The notes beneath the pieces were generated by a model. The model saw only the letters and a list, made by a program, of their open reading frames with translations, was not told where the DNA came from and searched no databases. 64,000 nucleotides of DNA from Thiobacillus sp. (lineage in GTDB: Bacteria; Pseudomonadota; Gammaproteobacteria; Burkholderiales; Thiobacillaceae): contig JANJXT010000061.1 in NCBI GenBank assembly GCA_024708885.1, positions 1-64,000 of the forward strand. Reading direction: 5' to 3'. Positions 7,883 through 18,407 of this stretch are shown here, in pieces. Made by a program: the position numbers and the translations under genes. The stretch's first letter is position 1; each line of letters begins with the position of its first letter.

Positions 7883-9811
7883 GTGCGTGCGCCGGGCGGC
7901 GGCACCACTTTGAAAATCCGGACACGCCTGTTTTTCATGGGCTTGCTGCCGACCCTGCTGGTGGCGGCCGTCCTGACGGCGTTCCACATCCACAGCCGCC
8001 TCGTGGATCTGGACAAGGCGATGACCCAGCGGGGCGTGGCCATGGCGCGCCATCTCGCCATGGCCGCCGAATACGGGGTGTTCAGCGGCAACCGCGCGGC
8101 GCTGGAAAGCCTGCTGGCGCAGACCATGAAGGAGGAACCATGGGTGAGCGGCACGATGCTGGTGTGGCCCGATCACAGCCTGCTGTTCCGCGGCCAGCCC
8201 AGCCGGCATTTGCCGGCACTGGCCAACGGCGCCACGTGGCACGACGACACGCGCGTCTGGTTCGCCAGCCCGGTGAGCTTGGAAACGCTCGGAGAGGCCG
8301 ACCCCTTCCTGGATGAGGTTGTGACGAAGTCGCCCGTGCCGCTTGCATGGGTGGTGATCGGCATCGACCTGCGGCAGAAGGAGGTGCTGGCGGAAGAACT
8401 GCTGTTGGCGAGCCTGGCGCTTACGCTGGTCGGCCTGCTGCTCGCGGTCGTGCTGATCGACCGCCTGGCCCTGTCAGGCGTGAAACCGCTGCTCGATATC
8501 GTGGCCAGCGTGCAGCGCATCAGTTCGGGCGCGTTCGGCACCCACATGGCGGTGACCGCAGGTTCGCCCGAGCTGCGCGAACTGCAGATCATGGTCAACC
8601 GCATGAGCGAATCGCTGCGTGCCTACCAGGAGGACATGGAGGCGCGGGTGCATGCCATGACCGCCGAACTCGCCTACAAGAAACGCGAGGCGGAGCAGGC
8701 CAATTTCGCCAAATCCCGTTTTCTTGCCACGGCGAGCCACGATCTGCGCCAGCCCATGCATGCGATCAGTCTGTACGTCGAAAGCCTGAAACCGGAGCTG
8801 CGCGGTCGGGCCGGCGAGCAGACGCTGGAAAAGATCGAGCGCTCGATCCTCTCGATGGTGGAACTGTTCAACGCCATTCTCGACGTCACCCGGCTGGACG
8901 CCGGGGTCATCCAGCCCGTGCGGGTGCCGCTGCGCATCCGCGCACTGCTGCGCGCGCTCGCGGAATCCTTCGTGCCGGAAGCCGAGCGCAAGGGCCTTTC
9001 GCTGCGGGTGCGGGCGGCCGACGTCTGGGCCGAGAGCGACCCCGTCCTGCTCGAACGCATCCTGCGCAATCTGCTGACGAATGCCATTCGGCACACGACA
9101 CGGGGTGGCGTGCTGCTTTCGGCGCGCGCATCCCGCGGGCGGCTGCGCGTGCAGGTGTGGGACACCGGCTGCGGCATCCCGGTCGAGCAGCAGGCGCGCG
9201 TCTTCGACGAGTTCTACCGCGGGGATCTCCGGGGCGAGGGTGCGTCCGGACACGGTCTTGGGCTGGGGCTTGCGATCGTGCGGCGCCTGGCGGATCTGCT
9301 GCAGCACCCCCTGCGGCTCGATTCCCGGCCGGGACGGGGTACGGTGTGCTCGCTCGACCTTCCCCTGGCGGTGGCCGAGGCGCGCGCGCCGGTGGCGGCC
9401 GACGCGGCCGGGCCGCCGACGCTCCACGGACGCGCGGTGGTCGTGGACGACGACCCGGAGGTGCGTGACGCGGTTTCGCGCCTGCTGGCACAATGGGGCA
9501 TCGAAGTGCAGGCGTTCGGCGGTTCCAAAGACGTGCGCCGGATGCTGCAACAGGCGCCGGACCTGGTGCTTGCCGACTACCAGTTGCTCGATGGCGCCAC
9601 CGGGCTGGAAGTCATCGCCGCCATTCGGAAACGCTGGGGGCAGGCGATCCCGGCAGTCGTCATCACCGGCGACACGCGCGCCGACACGGTCCAGCGGCTG
9701 GCCGCACAGGCGGTGCACGCGCTCTACAAGCCCGTGCATCCGGCCCGCCTGGCCGAACTTCTGTCCCGCCTCCTGTCCGTCAGGTCTAGGCTGGACGGCG
9801 AGCCCGGATAG
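7883..9811 (+). CDS. Hybrid histidine kinase with C-terminal receiver
   Basis: Membrane sensor kinase of 642 residues. One helix (about 13-34) precedes a roughly 130-residue extracytoplasmic region, a second helix (about 170-195) and a HAMP-like linker. HisKA carries ATASHDLRQPMHAISLY with the phospho-His near 288, followed by an HATPase domain (DTGCGIPVEQQARVFDEFYRG, GLGLGLAIV). A receiver begins at VVVDDDPEV (about 519) with its phospho-acceptor in LADYQLLDG (about 565) and a conserved ALYKPV lysine. No Hpt or output domain follows. The start is uncertain: GTG 7883 is used, but TTG 7910 (giving MKIRTRLFFMG) is equally plausible because neither has a convincing ribosome site. The DsrE-like gene lies 104 bp downstream. 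Confidence 0.85.
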   Translation: MRAPGGGTTLKIRTRLFFMGLLPTLLVAAVLTAFHIHSRLVDLDKAMTQRGVAMARHLAMAAEYGVFSGNRAALESLLAQTMKEEPWVSGTMLVWPDHSLLFRGQPSRHLPALANGATWHDDTRVWFASPVSLETLGEADPFLDEVVTKSPVPLAWVVIGIDLRQKEVLAEELLLASLALTLVGLLLAVVLIDRLALSGVKPLLDIVASVQRISSGAFGTHMAVTAGSPELRELQIMVNRMSESLRAYQEDMEARVHAMTAELAYKKREAEQANFAKSRFLATASHDLRQPMHAISLYVESLKPELRGRAGEQTLEKIERSILSMVELFNAILDVTRLDAGVIQPVRVPLRIRALLRALAESFVPEAERKGLSLRVRAADVWAESDPVLLERILRNLLTNAIRHTTRGGVLLSARASRGRLRVQVWDTGCGIPVEQQARVFDEFYRGDLRGEGASGHGLGLGLAIVRRLADLLQHPLRLDSRPGRGTVCSLDLPLAVAEARAPVAADAAGPPTLHGRAVVVDDDPEVRDAVSRLLAQWGIEVQAFGGSKDVRRMLQQAPDLVLADYQLLDGATGLEVIAAIRKRWGQAIPAVVITGDTRADTVQRLAAQAVHALYKPVHPARLAELLSRLLSVRSRLDGEPG

Positions 9812-9915
9812 GCTGCATGGACGATGTGGCGCGTGGCGTGAGGTCCAACAATGCAATCGGAGCGCGAGAGCGTTCGCGCGCCACCGATCCCTGACCCACG
9901 CCGAGATCCGACGCC

Positions 9916-10362
9916 ATGAATATCCAGCCCATGCACAGCGAACCCCGCGACGCCTTTCACGCGCATACTGAAATTCCGGCAGACTTCGTCCAGCCGATGT
10001 TCACGATTCTGCTGATGAGCGGCAAGGAAGACGGCGGCAAGCGTGCGACCCTGGCCTTCGTCGCTGCGGTCAGCGCCGCGGCGATGGGGCGGCCGGTGCA
10101 GGTCTTCATGGCGGGAGACGGTGCCGTGTGGGGCGACCCGCAGCAGGCCGAGAACGTCGAGATGGCCGGGTTTCCGTCGCTCGCGGCGCTGATTCGGGAA
10201 TACCTCGATCTCGACGGCGCCCTGCTGGTGTGCTCCACCTGCGAGCGATTCTGCATGAGGCCGGGCACGCTCGCCTCGGGAAACCGCTGGCCGTCGCTCG
10301 AGGCCCGCGGCATGGCCGCCCTGCTCGAATCGCAGGGCGATGGGCACAGCCTGAGCTTTTAG
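9916..10362 (+). CDS. DsrE/DsrF-like family protein
   Basis: A 148-residue cytoplasmic protein with a DsrE-like alpha/beta core. MFTILLMSGKEDGGKRATLAFVAAVSAAAMGRPVQVFMAGDGAVW matches the family start, in which a strand, a helix and an FxxxDG loop follow. A cysteine cluster CSTCERFC lies near residues 105-112, in the region where DsrE-type sulfur carriers keep their active cysteine. Whether it relays sulfur or is only structurally related cannot be settled here. It follows the hybrid kinase and ends convergently with the channel-like gene. Confidence 0.75.
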   Translation: MNIQPMHSEPRDAFHAHTEIPADFVQPMFTILLMSGKEDGGKRATLAFVAAVSAAAMGRPVQVFMAGDGAVWGDPQQAENVEMAGFPSLAALIREYLDLDGALLVCSTCERFCMRPGTLASGNRWPSLEARGMAALLESQGDGHSLSF

Positions 10363-10397
10363 CGTGAAACACCGCGAAGCGATTCCGTGTCCCCCGC

Positions 10398-10438
10398 TCC
10401 CGCAAGCGGGAAACGGGCAGGGACCGGATTCATGGTCC
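10398..10438. terminator. Hairpins between two convergent genes
   Basis: A perfect short hairpin (TCCCGC-AA-GCGGGA, 10398-10411) and a second one (GGACC...GGTCC, about 10421-10438) fill the gap where the DsrE-like gene and the channel-like gene converge. Neither has a long T tract, so they may be bidirectional transcript ends or part of a dispersed repeat. The stretch just right of them resembles the prmB end at 16.2 kb. Confidence 0.45.
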
Positions 10439-10461
10439 GGGGTGGCGACAAGCCATGCCCG

Positions 10462-11133
10462 TTAGTCGTCCGGCCGGGTCAGGCGCTTGATCACCCCCGC
10501 CGCCCACTCGCGGCCACCGAGGCCGAAGGCCAGCGCAAACGCCAGGCCAATGGCGCCGAAGCCGATCTGGAACGCGGCGGTGAGCAACTGGGTGCCGATC
10601 GCCAGCTGCTCCAGCGCAACGAAGACGACGAACACGATCACCGCATATTCGGCAAGGGTGCTGATCGTCAGCGCGCCCTGCACGCCGATGTTGTTGAGAT
10701 AGGCGAACACCAGGCGGTTGATGAAGCGCGCGATGAGCACACCGAACACCAGCACCAGAATGGCCACGATGATGTTGGGAATGTAGAGCACGACCTTGTT
10801 GAACAGCTCGGCCACCATGTGCAGGCCGAGGCTGTTGGCAACGGTGACGATGACGACAAGGATGACGATCCAGTAGGCCAGCCGGGCGAGCAGGCGCGAC
10901 AGGCTGAGGTCGAGATTGCCTTGCTTGAGGAAGGCCTCGATGCCGGTGCGTTCTGCCAACTGGTCGAAACGCAGCAGATCGAGCAGTTTGGTCACCCCGG
11001 TGCGCACCAGGTTGGCGAAGAGCCAGCCGAGGAACAGCAGCACCAGGGCCAGCAGCAACTGGGGTACGAATCCTGCGAGCTGGGTCCAGAACGATGTCAG
11101 TGAAGCCACGAATACGTCGAGTTGCTGCTGCAT
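10462..11133 (-). CDS. Mechanosensitive-channel-like membrane protein (CmpX/TM-helix repeat type)
   Basis: A 223-residue inner-membrane protein with five to six hydrophobic helices. It contains LLALVLLFLGWLFANLVRTGV and VLYIPNIIVAILVLVFGVLIARFI, the repeated conserved TM-helix unit of the CmpX family, and ends in AFALAFGLGGREWAAGVIKRL, the pore-helix-like stretch shared with MscS channels. It lacks the MscS beta domain. GGAGG lies 10 bases upstream of the start. The family is linked to envelope stress in pseudomonads; the role here is inferred by family only. Confidence 0.8.
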   Translation of the reverse strand: MQQQLDVFVASLTSFWTQLAGFVPQLLLALVLLFLGWLFANLVRTGVTKLLDLLRFDQLAERTGIEAFLKQGNLDLSLSRLLARLAYWIVILVVIVTVANSLGLHMVAELFNKVVLYIPNIIVAILVLVFGVLIARFINRLVFAYLNNIGVQGALTISTLAEYAVIVFVVFVALEQLAIGTQLLTAAFQIGFGAIGLAFALAFGLGGREWAAGVIKRLTRPDD

Positions 11134-11504
11134 GGCGCACGCCTCCTTCGTTGCGGTGGTTTTTCATTATGCCAAAAAGTCCATTGAACCTCCGTATGTG
11201 ACAAATCAACCTGGAAAAAGCAGTTGAACCACAGAGACACAGAGAACAGAGAGAAAAACATGTGCTTGTATTCTTTCCTTGGTTCACCCGGCGGGTGAGT
11301 GGGGAAAAGCACGGAGAATCCCTGTTTCTCCGGTTTCTCCGTGCCTCTGTGTCTCTGTGGTGCGGAATATGGGATCAACCGGATGCAGTTGGGGATTTGA
11401 CCGGACAGGTCCAAAAGCCCGCGACACCGCCGCCGGGATGGCAGTGGCTGTCGCTGGGCTGGTTTTGGGCATACACTGAACGCAGTCGAGTGAGCCGCGC
11501 GCGT
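11134..11504. other. Gap upstream of the hydrogenase operon
   Basis: 371 bases between the divergent channel-like gene and hydB. It holds a complete copy of a small palindromic element (11210-11373) and about 130 bases of ordinary sequence that must carry the hydrogenase promoter. TACACT at 11472-11477 is a possible -10 box but I see no convincing -35. The track ORFs 11262..12632 (upstream part) and 11097..11987 are read-through of the element. Confidence 0.7.
11210..11373 (+). mobile_element. Small palindromic non-autonomous element, copy 1 (164 bp)
   Basis: Begins CCTGGAAAAAGCAGTTGAAC and ends GCGGAATATGGG. ACCACAGAGACACAGAG occurs near the left end, and its inverted counterpart near the right end, so the whole unit can fold back on itself. 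The 5-bp sequence ATCAA flanks it on both sides (11205-11209 and 11374-11378), as expected for a target duplication. A diverged copy in the opposite orientation (41023-41202) matches along its whole length, including the ACATG/CTTG.ATTC centre. It encodes no protein, so any movement would need an enzyme supplied elsewhere. Confidence 0.8.
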
Positions 11505-12632
11505 ATGTTCAACGAAACCGAGCACACCGTTTTCCTTCCGCACGACCGCCTGGCTGGGCTGCTCGCGGCGATCCGCGCTGGCGGCTGGCAGTGCGTGGGG
11601 CCGCGCGTGGAGCAGGGCGCCATCGTCATGGCGCCGCTCGCCGAGAGCGAGGGCCTGCCGCGCGGTCTGCAGGCCGACCAGGCGCCGGGCCAATACCGGC
11701 TCGGTGCGGATGCGAAGCAGCGCTACTTCGCCTGGGCCAACGGTCCGCAGGCGCTCAAGCCGCTGGTTTTCGCGCCACAGGAAACGCTGTGGCGGGTGGC
11801 GCGCGGCACCGACGGCGCGCTGACCTTCGAGGCGGCCGTGCCGGATGCGCCGAAGCGCGCTGTGATCGGCGTGCGCGCCTGCGATCTGGCAGCGCTCGCG
11901 TTGCAGGATGCGCATTTCCTGCGCAAGGGGTGGGACGACGTCCATTATGCCGCGCGTCGCGCGCAGCTCTTTCTGGTCGCGGTGCAATGCGCCGTGCCGG
12001 CTGCCACGTGTTTTTGCGCCTCAACCGGTGACGGACCGACGCCGGGCATGGGCTACGACCTGGCGCTCGCCGAGCTCGACGCGGGCTTCGTCGTGGTGGC
12101 GGGCAGCGCGGCGGGGCGCGCGGTGCTGCAGCAGCTCGATCTTGCCGCCGCCACGCCCGCGCAGATCGGGGCGGCGCGAGAACAGGGTGACGCTGCGGCG
12201 GCGGCGCAGACGCGGCGTCTGCCCGGCCGCGATCTGCGCGATACGCTGATGGCGCGGCTGAAACATCCGCAGTGGGACGCCGTTGCGGCGCGCTGCCTCG
12301 CCTGCGGCAGCTGCACGGCGGTGTGCCCCACCTGTTTCTGCCACGCGGAACACGAGGCCCCTGCACTCGACGGCGCATCGAGCCATCACGCGCGCGAGTG
12401 GGATTCGTGTTTCGGCGAGACGCACGGCCATTTGCACGGTTTCAACGTGCGCCCCGACATCCGCACGCGCTACCGCCAATGGCTGACGCACAAGCTTGCC
12501 GGCTGGCACGATCAGTTCGGCCGCAGCGGTTGCGTCGGCTGCGGACGCTGCATCGCGTGGTGCCCGGCCGGCATCGACTTCACCGCGGAAGTCGCGGCGC
12601 TGACCGGCGCGCCTGACGTGAAGGAGGCCTGA
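11505..12632 (+). CDS. hydB: [NiFe] hydrogenase (group 3b type), beta iron-sulfur subunit
   Basis: Electron-transfer subunit that passes electrons between the flavin subunit and the NiFe core of a cytoplasmic bidirectional hydrogenase. The 375-residue product has two 4Fe-4S motifs in its C-terminal half: [17 protein letters not shown] (about residue 266) and [16 protein letters not shown] (about 345). The order beta-gamma-delta-alpha downstream matches the sulfhydrogenase-like operons hydBGDA. I take ATG 11505 ([12 protein letters not shown]); GTG 11490 in frame is an alternative, and no strong ribosome site decides. The longer track ORF reads through the palindromic element. Confidence 0.9.
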   Translation: MFNETEHTVFLPHDRLAGLLAAIRAGGWQCVGPRVEQGAIVMAPLAESEGLPRGLQADQAPGQYRLGADAKQRYFAWANGPQALKPLVFAPQETLWRVARGTDGALTFEAAVPDAPKRAVIGVRACDLAALALQDAHFLRKGWDDVHYAARRAQLFLVAVQCAVPAATCFCASTGDGPTPGMGYDLALAELDAGFVVVAGSAAGRAVLQQLDLAAATPAQIGAAREQGDAAAAAQTRRLPGRDLRDTLMARLKHPQWDAVAARCLACGSCTAVCPTCFCHAEHEAPALDGASSHHAREWDSCFGETHGHLHGFNVRPDIRTRYRQWLTHKLAGWHDQFGRSGCVGCGRCIAWCPAGIDFTAEVAALTGAPDVKEA

Positions 12633-12633
12633 G

Positions 12634-13482
12634 ATGACACGTCACGCGGCAATCGATGCAGGCCCCCCGCATGCCGCGACGGTGGTGTCGCGCGTGCAGG
12701 AATCGCCGACCATCTTCACCCTGCGGCTGCGTCTTGACGACCCCGCCGCACAGGCTGCGTTCCGCTTCGCGCCGGGACAGTTCAACATGCTGTATCTGTA
12801 CGGCGTCGGCGAGGTGCCGGTGTCGATCATGTCGGATCCGGAAGAGCACGGCATCATCGGCCACACCATTCGTGCCATCGGGCGGGTCACGCGTGGGCTG
12901 TCGGCCCTGCAGCCGGGCGATCGCGTCGGGCTGCGCGGGCCTTTCGGACGCGGCTGGCCGCTGCAGGACCTGGGCGGCAACGACGTCGTGCTGGTCACCG
13001 GCGGACTCGGCTGCGCGCCCGCGGTGTCGGTGATCCACTATGTGCTGCGCCGCCGCGCACGGTTCGGCAGGCTGGTGATCATCCAGGGCGTGAAGCACGC
13101 CGACGACCTCATCTGGCACATGCAGTACGAGCAATGGGCGAAGCTGCCCGACACGCAGGTGCTGGTCGCGGCGAGCCAGGGTGCCGCGTTCTGGCCCTGG
13201 CACGTCGGCCGCGTCACGGAACTGTTCGGCCTTGCGCGCTTCAACCCGGCGCGCGCGGTGGCCATGCTGTGCGGCCCCGAGGGCATGATGCGCGCCGCGG
13301 CGGAAAGCCTGCTCGGCCGCGGCCTGCCGGAGGCGCACCTGTATCTCAGCATGGAGCGCAACATGCAGTGCGGGGTGGGACGTTGCGGCCACTGCCAGTT
13401 CGGCGGTGCCTTCGTTTGCCAGAACGGTCCCGTGTTCAACTGGGCCGAGGTCAGGGACCTGCTCGGCCACCGGGGATTCTGA
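12634..13482 (+). CDS. hydG: [NiFe] hydrogenase (group 3b type), gamma FAD/NAD(P)-binding subunit
   Basis: Flavoprotein that exchanges electrons with NAD(P)H. The 282 residues follow the ferredoxin-reductase plan: FAD-binding [21 protein letters not shown] (near 45), nucleotide-binding [17 protein letters not shown] (near 120), and a C-terminal 2Fe-2S site [17 protein letters not shown] (about 246-262), as in HydG and dihydroorotate dehydrogenase electron-transfer subunits. It starts one base after the hydB stop, and its own stop overlaps the hydD start, so translation is coupled. Preference for NADP is a property of the group and not visible here. Confidence 0.92.
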   Translation: MTRHAAIDAGPPHAATVVSRVQESPTIFTLRLRLDDPAAQAAFRFAPGQFNMLYLYGVGEVPVSIMSDPEEHGIIGHTIRAIGRVTRGLSALQPGDRVGLRGPFGRGWPLQDLGGNDVVLVTGGLGCAPAVSVIHYVLRRRARFGRLVIIQGVKHADDLIWHMQYEQWAKLPDTQVLVAASQGAAFWPWHVGRVTELFGLARFNPARAVAMLCGPEGMMRAAAESLLGRGLPEAHLYLSMERNMQCGVGRCGHCQFGGAFVCQNGPVFNWAEVRDLLGHRGF

Positions 13483-14271
13483 TGAGTGCGAACGCTTCTG
13501 TGCGCCCGCGCGTCGCGGTGCACAAATTCAGCTCCTGCGACGGCTGCCAGCTCGCCTTCCTCAACCTGGGCGAGGACCTGCTCACGCTTGCCTCGCGCGT
13601 CGACCTTGTCCACTTCGCCGAGGCCGGGCCGCTGGACGCCGACGCCGAGGTCGATGTCGCCTTCGTCGAAGGCAGCGTGTCGACGCCGGAGGACCTCGAA
13701 CGCATCCAGCGCATCCGCGCGCGCAGCCGCGTGCTGGTGGCGATCGGCGCATGCGCCGTGTCCGGCGGCATCCAGGGCTTGCGCAACGGCGCCGACAGCG
13801 CGTCGTGGGTGGCGCGGATCTATGACCACCCCGAGGCGATCGCCAGCCTGGAGCATTCGACGCCGATTGCCACGCACGTTGCGGTCGATTTCGAGCTGTG
13901 GGGCTGTCCGGTCACCGGCACCCAGGTGCTCGGTGTGGTCAACGCCCTGCTGCTCGGCGTGAGCCCGCGCGACAACGCCGACAAGGTGTGCACCGAGTGC
14001 AAGCGTCAGGGCTATCCCTGCGTGCTGGTGGCGCGCGGCATCCCGTGCATGGGGCCGGTGACGCGCGCCGGCTGCGGTGCGCTGTGTCCGGGTCTCGGGC
14101 GCGACTGCTACGGCTGCTTCGGTCCCGCGGAAAGCGCCAACACCGACGCACTGTCTGCGCAGTTCGCGCGGCTGGGGCTCGATACGCAGGCGATCGCGCG
14201 GCGCTTTCAGTCGATCAACAGCCAGGCGCCGATGTTCCGCCAGGCGGCGGACAAGGCAAGGGCGGCTGGCA

Positions 14272-14279
<8 letters not shown>
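13482..14279 (+). CDS. hydD: [NiFe] hydrogenase (group 3b type), delta (small) subunit
   Basis: Small subunit carrying the proximal FeS cluster next to the NiFe site. The 265 residues start [23 protein letters not shown], with the cluster ligands C19 and C22, and continue with GACAVSGGIQGL, an internal CTECKRQGYPC region, and CMGPVTRAGCGALCPGLGRDCYGCFGP near the C terminus. There is no twin-arginine signal peptide, so the enzyme is cytoplasmic. The start overlaps the hydG stop (TGATG). The 381-aa track ORF extends upstream in a shadow frame. Confidence 0.92.
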
Positions 14280-15563
<1,284 letters not shown>

Positions 15564-15567
<4 letters not shown>

Positions 15568-16010
15568 GGGTGCGCATCATCGGCATTGGCTCGCCTTCGG
15601 GCGACGACCAGGCTGGCTGGCTGGTCGTCGATGCCCTGGCGGCGCGCGCGGACCTCGCGCAGCGCCCGGATCTTCGCATCGAGAAGCTCGACCGCCCCGG
15701 CGCGGCGCTGGTCGAGCGCCTGGGCGATGCCGACCACGCGATCCTCATCGACGCCGTGCAAAGCGGTGCCGCACCGGGAACGCTTCACCGCCTGCGTGAA
15801 GGCGAGTGGGCCGGCTGGCGTGGCGGCCTGTCGAGCCACGGTTTCGGCGTGTTCGATGCGCTCGCGCTGGCGCAGGCGCTGCAGGCGCTGCCGCCGCGAC
15901 TGGATGTGTATGGCATCGAGATCGCGTCCGCCGAGCCGGGCACGCTGCCTGGTGCGGCCGTATGGACGGCGGTGGCGAGGCTTGCCGAGGTGTTGCAACG
16001 CGGGATCTGA
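15564..16010 (+). CDS. Hydrogenase maturation endopeptidase (HyaD/HycI family)
   Basis: Cleaves the C-terminal tail of HydA once nickel is inserted. The 148-residue protein shows the HybD/HycI pattern: VRIIGIGSPSGDDQAGWLVVD with the acidic metal ligand near residue 15, an IDAVQSGAAPGTLHRL strand-turn, and SSHGFGVFDALALA with the histidine ligand near 94. The usual GNxLxxDDG motif appears as GSPSGDDQA. The start codon overlaps the hydA stop (ATGA), placing it at the end of the hydrogenase operon and making HydA its obvious substrate. Confidence 0.87.
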
Positions 16011-16157
16011 GATTGCGCTCGTGGCGCCCTGTTTGACGTAAAGCTCGCGAAGCGAGACTTTGTCCCCCTCTGATGAAGCGACTAAGCGATCGACCAAGCC
16101 CGCAAGCGGGCAAGTCGCCGCTTATCCCGCTTGTGGGGGAGGGCGGGGAGAGGGAAA

Positions 16158-16209
16158 CGTTCATGGCGAGCGTCGTTTCATGCTCTGGGGCGGCGAATCG
16201 CCATGAACG
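16158..16209. terminator. Inverted repeat at the convergent end of the hydrogenase operon and prmB
   Basis: The 199-bp gap after the protease gene contains several hairpins: CTCGC-GAA-GCGAG (near 16046), GCCCGC-AA-GCGGGC (near 16105), and a perfect 12-bp inverted repeat CGTTCATGGCGA...TCGCCATGAACG (16158-16169 and 16198-16209) that abuts the prmB stop codon. These would end both converging transcripts. The last part resembles the sequence at the end of the 10.46-kb channel gene. Confidence 0.5.
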
Positions 16210-17109
16210 CTAGTCGGGAAGTTCCTCGCGCCGCAGCATGAACACGAACGAGTCGCCGCCCGCCGTGTCGAGCCAGGTGAAGGGCAGGGCGGGATAGGCC
16301 GCTTCCAGCGCGTCGCGGTTGTGGCCGATCTCGACCACCAGCAGGCCGCCTGGATTGAGGTGCGCCTTCGCCTGTGCCAGGATCTGGCGCGTGGCATCCA
16401 GGCCGTCTTCGCCCGAACCCAGTGCCAGTGCGGGCTCGGCGCGGTATTCCGGCGGCAGGGTGGCGACCGATGCGGCGTTCACATAGGGCGGATTGCTGAG
16501 GATGAGATCGTAGGTGCGGCCTTCGAGCGCGGCGAACAGGTCCGACTCGATCGGCGCGATGCGCGCACCCAGACCATAATCGGCGATGTTCTGTTCCGCG
16601 ACGGCGAGCGCGTCGGCCGACAGGTCGACGGCGTCGACGTCGGCGCCCGGAAAGGCCAGTGCGGCAAGAATGGCGAGACAGCCCGAGCCGGTGCACAGGT
16701 CGAGTACGCGCGTCACCGCGTCCGCGTCGTCGAGCCAGGGCGCGAGCTGGTCCTGCAGCAGTTCGGCGATGAAGGAACGCGGCACGATCACCCGTTCGTC
16801 GACATGGAAGCGGTGCCCGGCGAGCCAGGCCTCGCGCGTCAGATAGGCGGCCGGCAGCCGCTCGCGTATGCGGCGCTCGAGCATTGCCTGCACCGTCTCG
16901 GCCTCGCCGTGGGTGAGGCTGGCGTCGAGAAAGGGCTCGAGGCGGTCGAGCGGCAGGTGCAGGGTGTGCAGGATGAGATAGACCGCCTCGTCGAAGGCGT
17001 TGTCCGAGCCGTGGCCGAAGCACAGTTCCGCCTCGTTGAAGCGCGACACCGCGAAGCGCAGCCAGTCGCGCACGGTGATGAGGGATTCGGTGTCGTCGAA
17101 GTGTTTCAT
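16210..17109 (-). CDS. prmB: Ribosomal protein L3 N5-glutamine methyltransferase
   Basis: SAM-dependent methylation of a glutamine in ribosomal protein uL3. The 299 residues comprise an N-terminal helical domain and a Rossmann core with the SAM loop LDLCTGSGCLAILAAL (about 142), the adjacent DLSADALAVAEQNI, and the catalytic SNPPYV motif (about 207). The PrmB subfamily is supported by the N-terminal RDWLRFAVSRFNEAELCFGHG. I start it at MKHFDDTESLI (17109); the track's upstream 27 residues are translated from the palindromic repeat. It follows dapE on the same strand, a common betaproteobacterial order. Confidence 0.9.
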   Translation of the reverse strand: MKHFDDTESLITVRDWLRFAVSRFNEAELCFGHGSDNAFDEAVYLILHTLHLPLDRLEPFLDASLTHGEAETVQAMLERRIRERLPAAYLTREAWLAGHRFHVDERVIVPRSFIAELLQDQLAPWLDDADAVTRVLDLCTGSGCLAILAALAFPGADVDAVDLSADALAVAEQNIADYGLGARIAPIESDLFAALEGRTYDLILSNPPYVNAASVATLPPEYRAEPALALGSGEDGLDATRQILAQAKAHLNPGGLLVVEIGHNRDALEAAYPALPFTWLDTAGGDSFVFMLRREELPD

Positions 17110-17126
17110 TTCAATCTCAAAAGCCT

Positions 17127-17259
17127 CATCCGTAAAGGACGCGAAGGCGCGCGAAGAAAAGCCAAGCTTCGTTTGGTTGGCGTGCGCCATGTAGCCGCGA
17201 CGCCGCGGTCGCGTACTGTCGTGTTCCTGCTTCGCGTTTCTTCGCGTCCTTCGCGGATG
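17127..17259. repeat. Long palindromic repeat of the 'ttcgcgtccttcgcgg' type
   Basis: A 133-bp unit with imperfect inverted arms of about 30 bases. The left arm opens CATCCGTAAAGGACGCGAAG and the right arm closes CTTCGCGTCCTTCGCGGATG. It fills the space between dapE and prmB and would form a long stem in the transcript. I see no clear target duplication. Its sequence is unrelated to the 164/180-bp element. Confidence 0.7.
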
Positions 17260-17269
17260 AAAAAATCAT

Positions 17270-18400
17270 TCAGCCCAGCAGCTTTTCCAGGGTCTTCTCG
17301 TAGATCGCCGCCAGGCGCTCGATGTCCTCCACCGCGACATGCTCGTTCAGCTTGTGGATGCTGGCGTTCAAGGGGCCGAATTCGACCACTTCGCGGCAGA
17401 TTTCCGCGATGAAGCGGCCGTCCGAGGTGCCGCCGGAGGTGGACAGCCCGGGCGAGACGCCGGTTACTTCGCGGATTGCTTCGGCGAGCCTGTCGCACAA
17501 GGCGCCGCGCGGCGTGACGAAGGGCTTGGCGGACAGGTTCCAGTCGATTTCGTATTCGAGACCATGGCTGTCGAGGATCTCGTGCATCGCGTCCTTCAGG
17601 CCGTCGGCGCTGCTGGCGGTGGCGTAGCGGAAGTTGAACAGGATTTCGACTTCACCCGGAATCACGTTGGTCGCGCCGGTGCCGCCGTGAATGTTGGAAA
17701 TCTGCCAGGTGGTCGGCGGGAACCAGGCGTTGCCTTCGTCCCACATGGTATCGGCGATTTCGGCGATGGCCGGCGCCACCAGATGAACGGGATTCTTCGC
17801 CAGATGAGGGTAGGCGATATGGCCTTGCACACCCTTGACGCGCAGCGTGCCGGACAGGGAGCCGCGCCGGCCGTTCTTGATGGTGTCGCCGAATTCCGCG
17901 GCGCTGGTCGGCTCCCCGACAATGCAGTAGTCGAGCGTTTCGCCGCGCGCGCGCAGGGCGTCGACCACCTTGGCCGTGCCGTCGGTGGCGGGGCCCTCCT
18001 CGTCCGAAGTGAGCAGGAAAGCGATCGAACCGGCGTGAGCGGGGTGCGTGGCAAGGAAGCGTTCGGCCGCCGTGACGAAGGCGGCGAGCGAGGTCTTCAT
18101 GTCGGCGGCGCCGCGCGCGTAGAGCATGCCGTCACGCACCACGGGTTCGAATGGGCCGGACACCCACTGGTCGAGCGGGCCGGCTGGAACGACATCGGTG
18201 TGGCCGGCGAGACAGACCACGGGCGAGGCCGCCCCCTTGCGCGCCCACAGGTTGTCGACGCCATTGTGGCGGTGGCGTTCGACATGAAAGCCGAGCCGTT
18301 CCAGCCGCGCGGCGATCACGTCCTGGCAGCCCGCGTCGTCCGGCGTCAGCGATTGGCGCCGCAACAGTTCCAGCGCGAGATCGAGCGTGTCCTGTTTCAT
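17270..18400 (-). CDS. dapE: Succinyl-diaminopimelate desuccinylase
   Basis: Dinuclear zinc hydrolase (M20 family) that releases LL-diaminopimelate from its N-succinyl form. The 376-residue protein shows [13 protein letters not shown] (zinc His, about residue 67), [12 protein letters not shown] (bridging Asp, about 99), [11 protein letters not shown] (catalytic Glu, about 132), the dimerisation lid in the middle, and a C-terminal HKLNEHV with a ligand His. GGAGG 11 bases upstream supports ATG 18400 ([13 protein letters not shown]). The arsC-like gene ends 7 bases upstream, so the two are co-transcribed. Confidence 0.95.
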   Translation of the reverse strand: MKQDTLDLALELLRRQSLTPDDAGCQDVIAARLERLGFHVERHRHNGVDNLWARKGAASPVVCLAGHTDVVPAGPLDQWVSGPFEPVVRDGMLYARGAADMKTSLAAFVTAAERFLATHPAHAGSIAFLLTSDEEGPATDGTAKVVDALRARGETLDYCIVGEPTSAAEFGDTIKNGRRGSLSGTLRVKGVQGHIAYPHLAKNPVHLVAPAIAEIADTMWDEGNAWFPPTTWQISNIHGGTGATNVIPGEVEILFNFRYATASSADGLKDAMHEILDSHGLEYEIDWNLSAKPFVTPRGALCDRLAEAIREVTGVSPGLSTSGGTSDGRFIAEICREVVEFGPLNASIHKLNEHVAVEDIERLAAIYEKTLEKLLG

Positions 18401-18407
18401 TGCTGCG

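Noticed and set aside
11374-11504. Sigma-54 promoter for the hydrogenase operon
   Set aside because: TGGGCTGG...GGGCA does not match TGGCAC-N5-TTGCA closely enough.
11097-11987. Minus-strand ORF containing RHRGTEKPEKQGFS, also seen near 41.0-41.2 kb
   Set aside because: The shared peptide comes from translating the palindromic element; it was useful for spotting the repeat but is not a protein.
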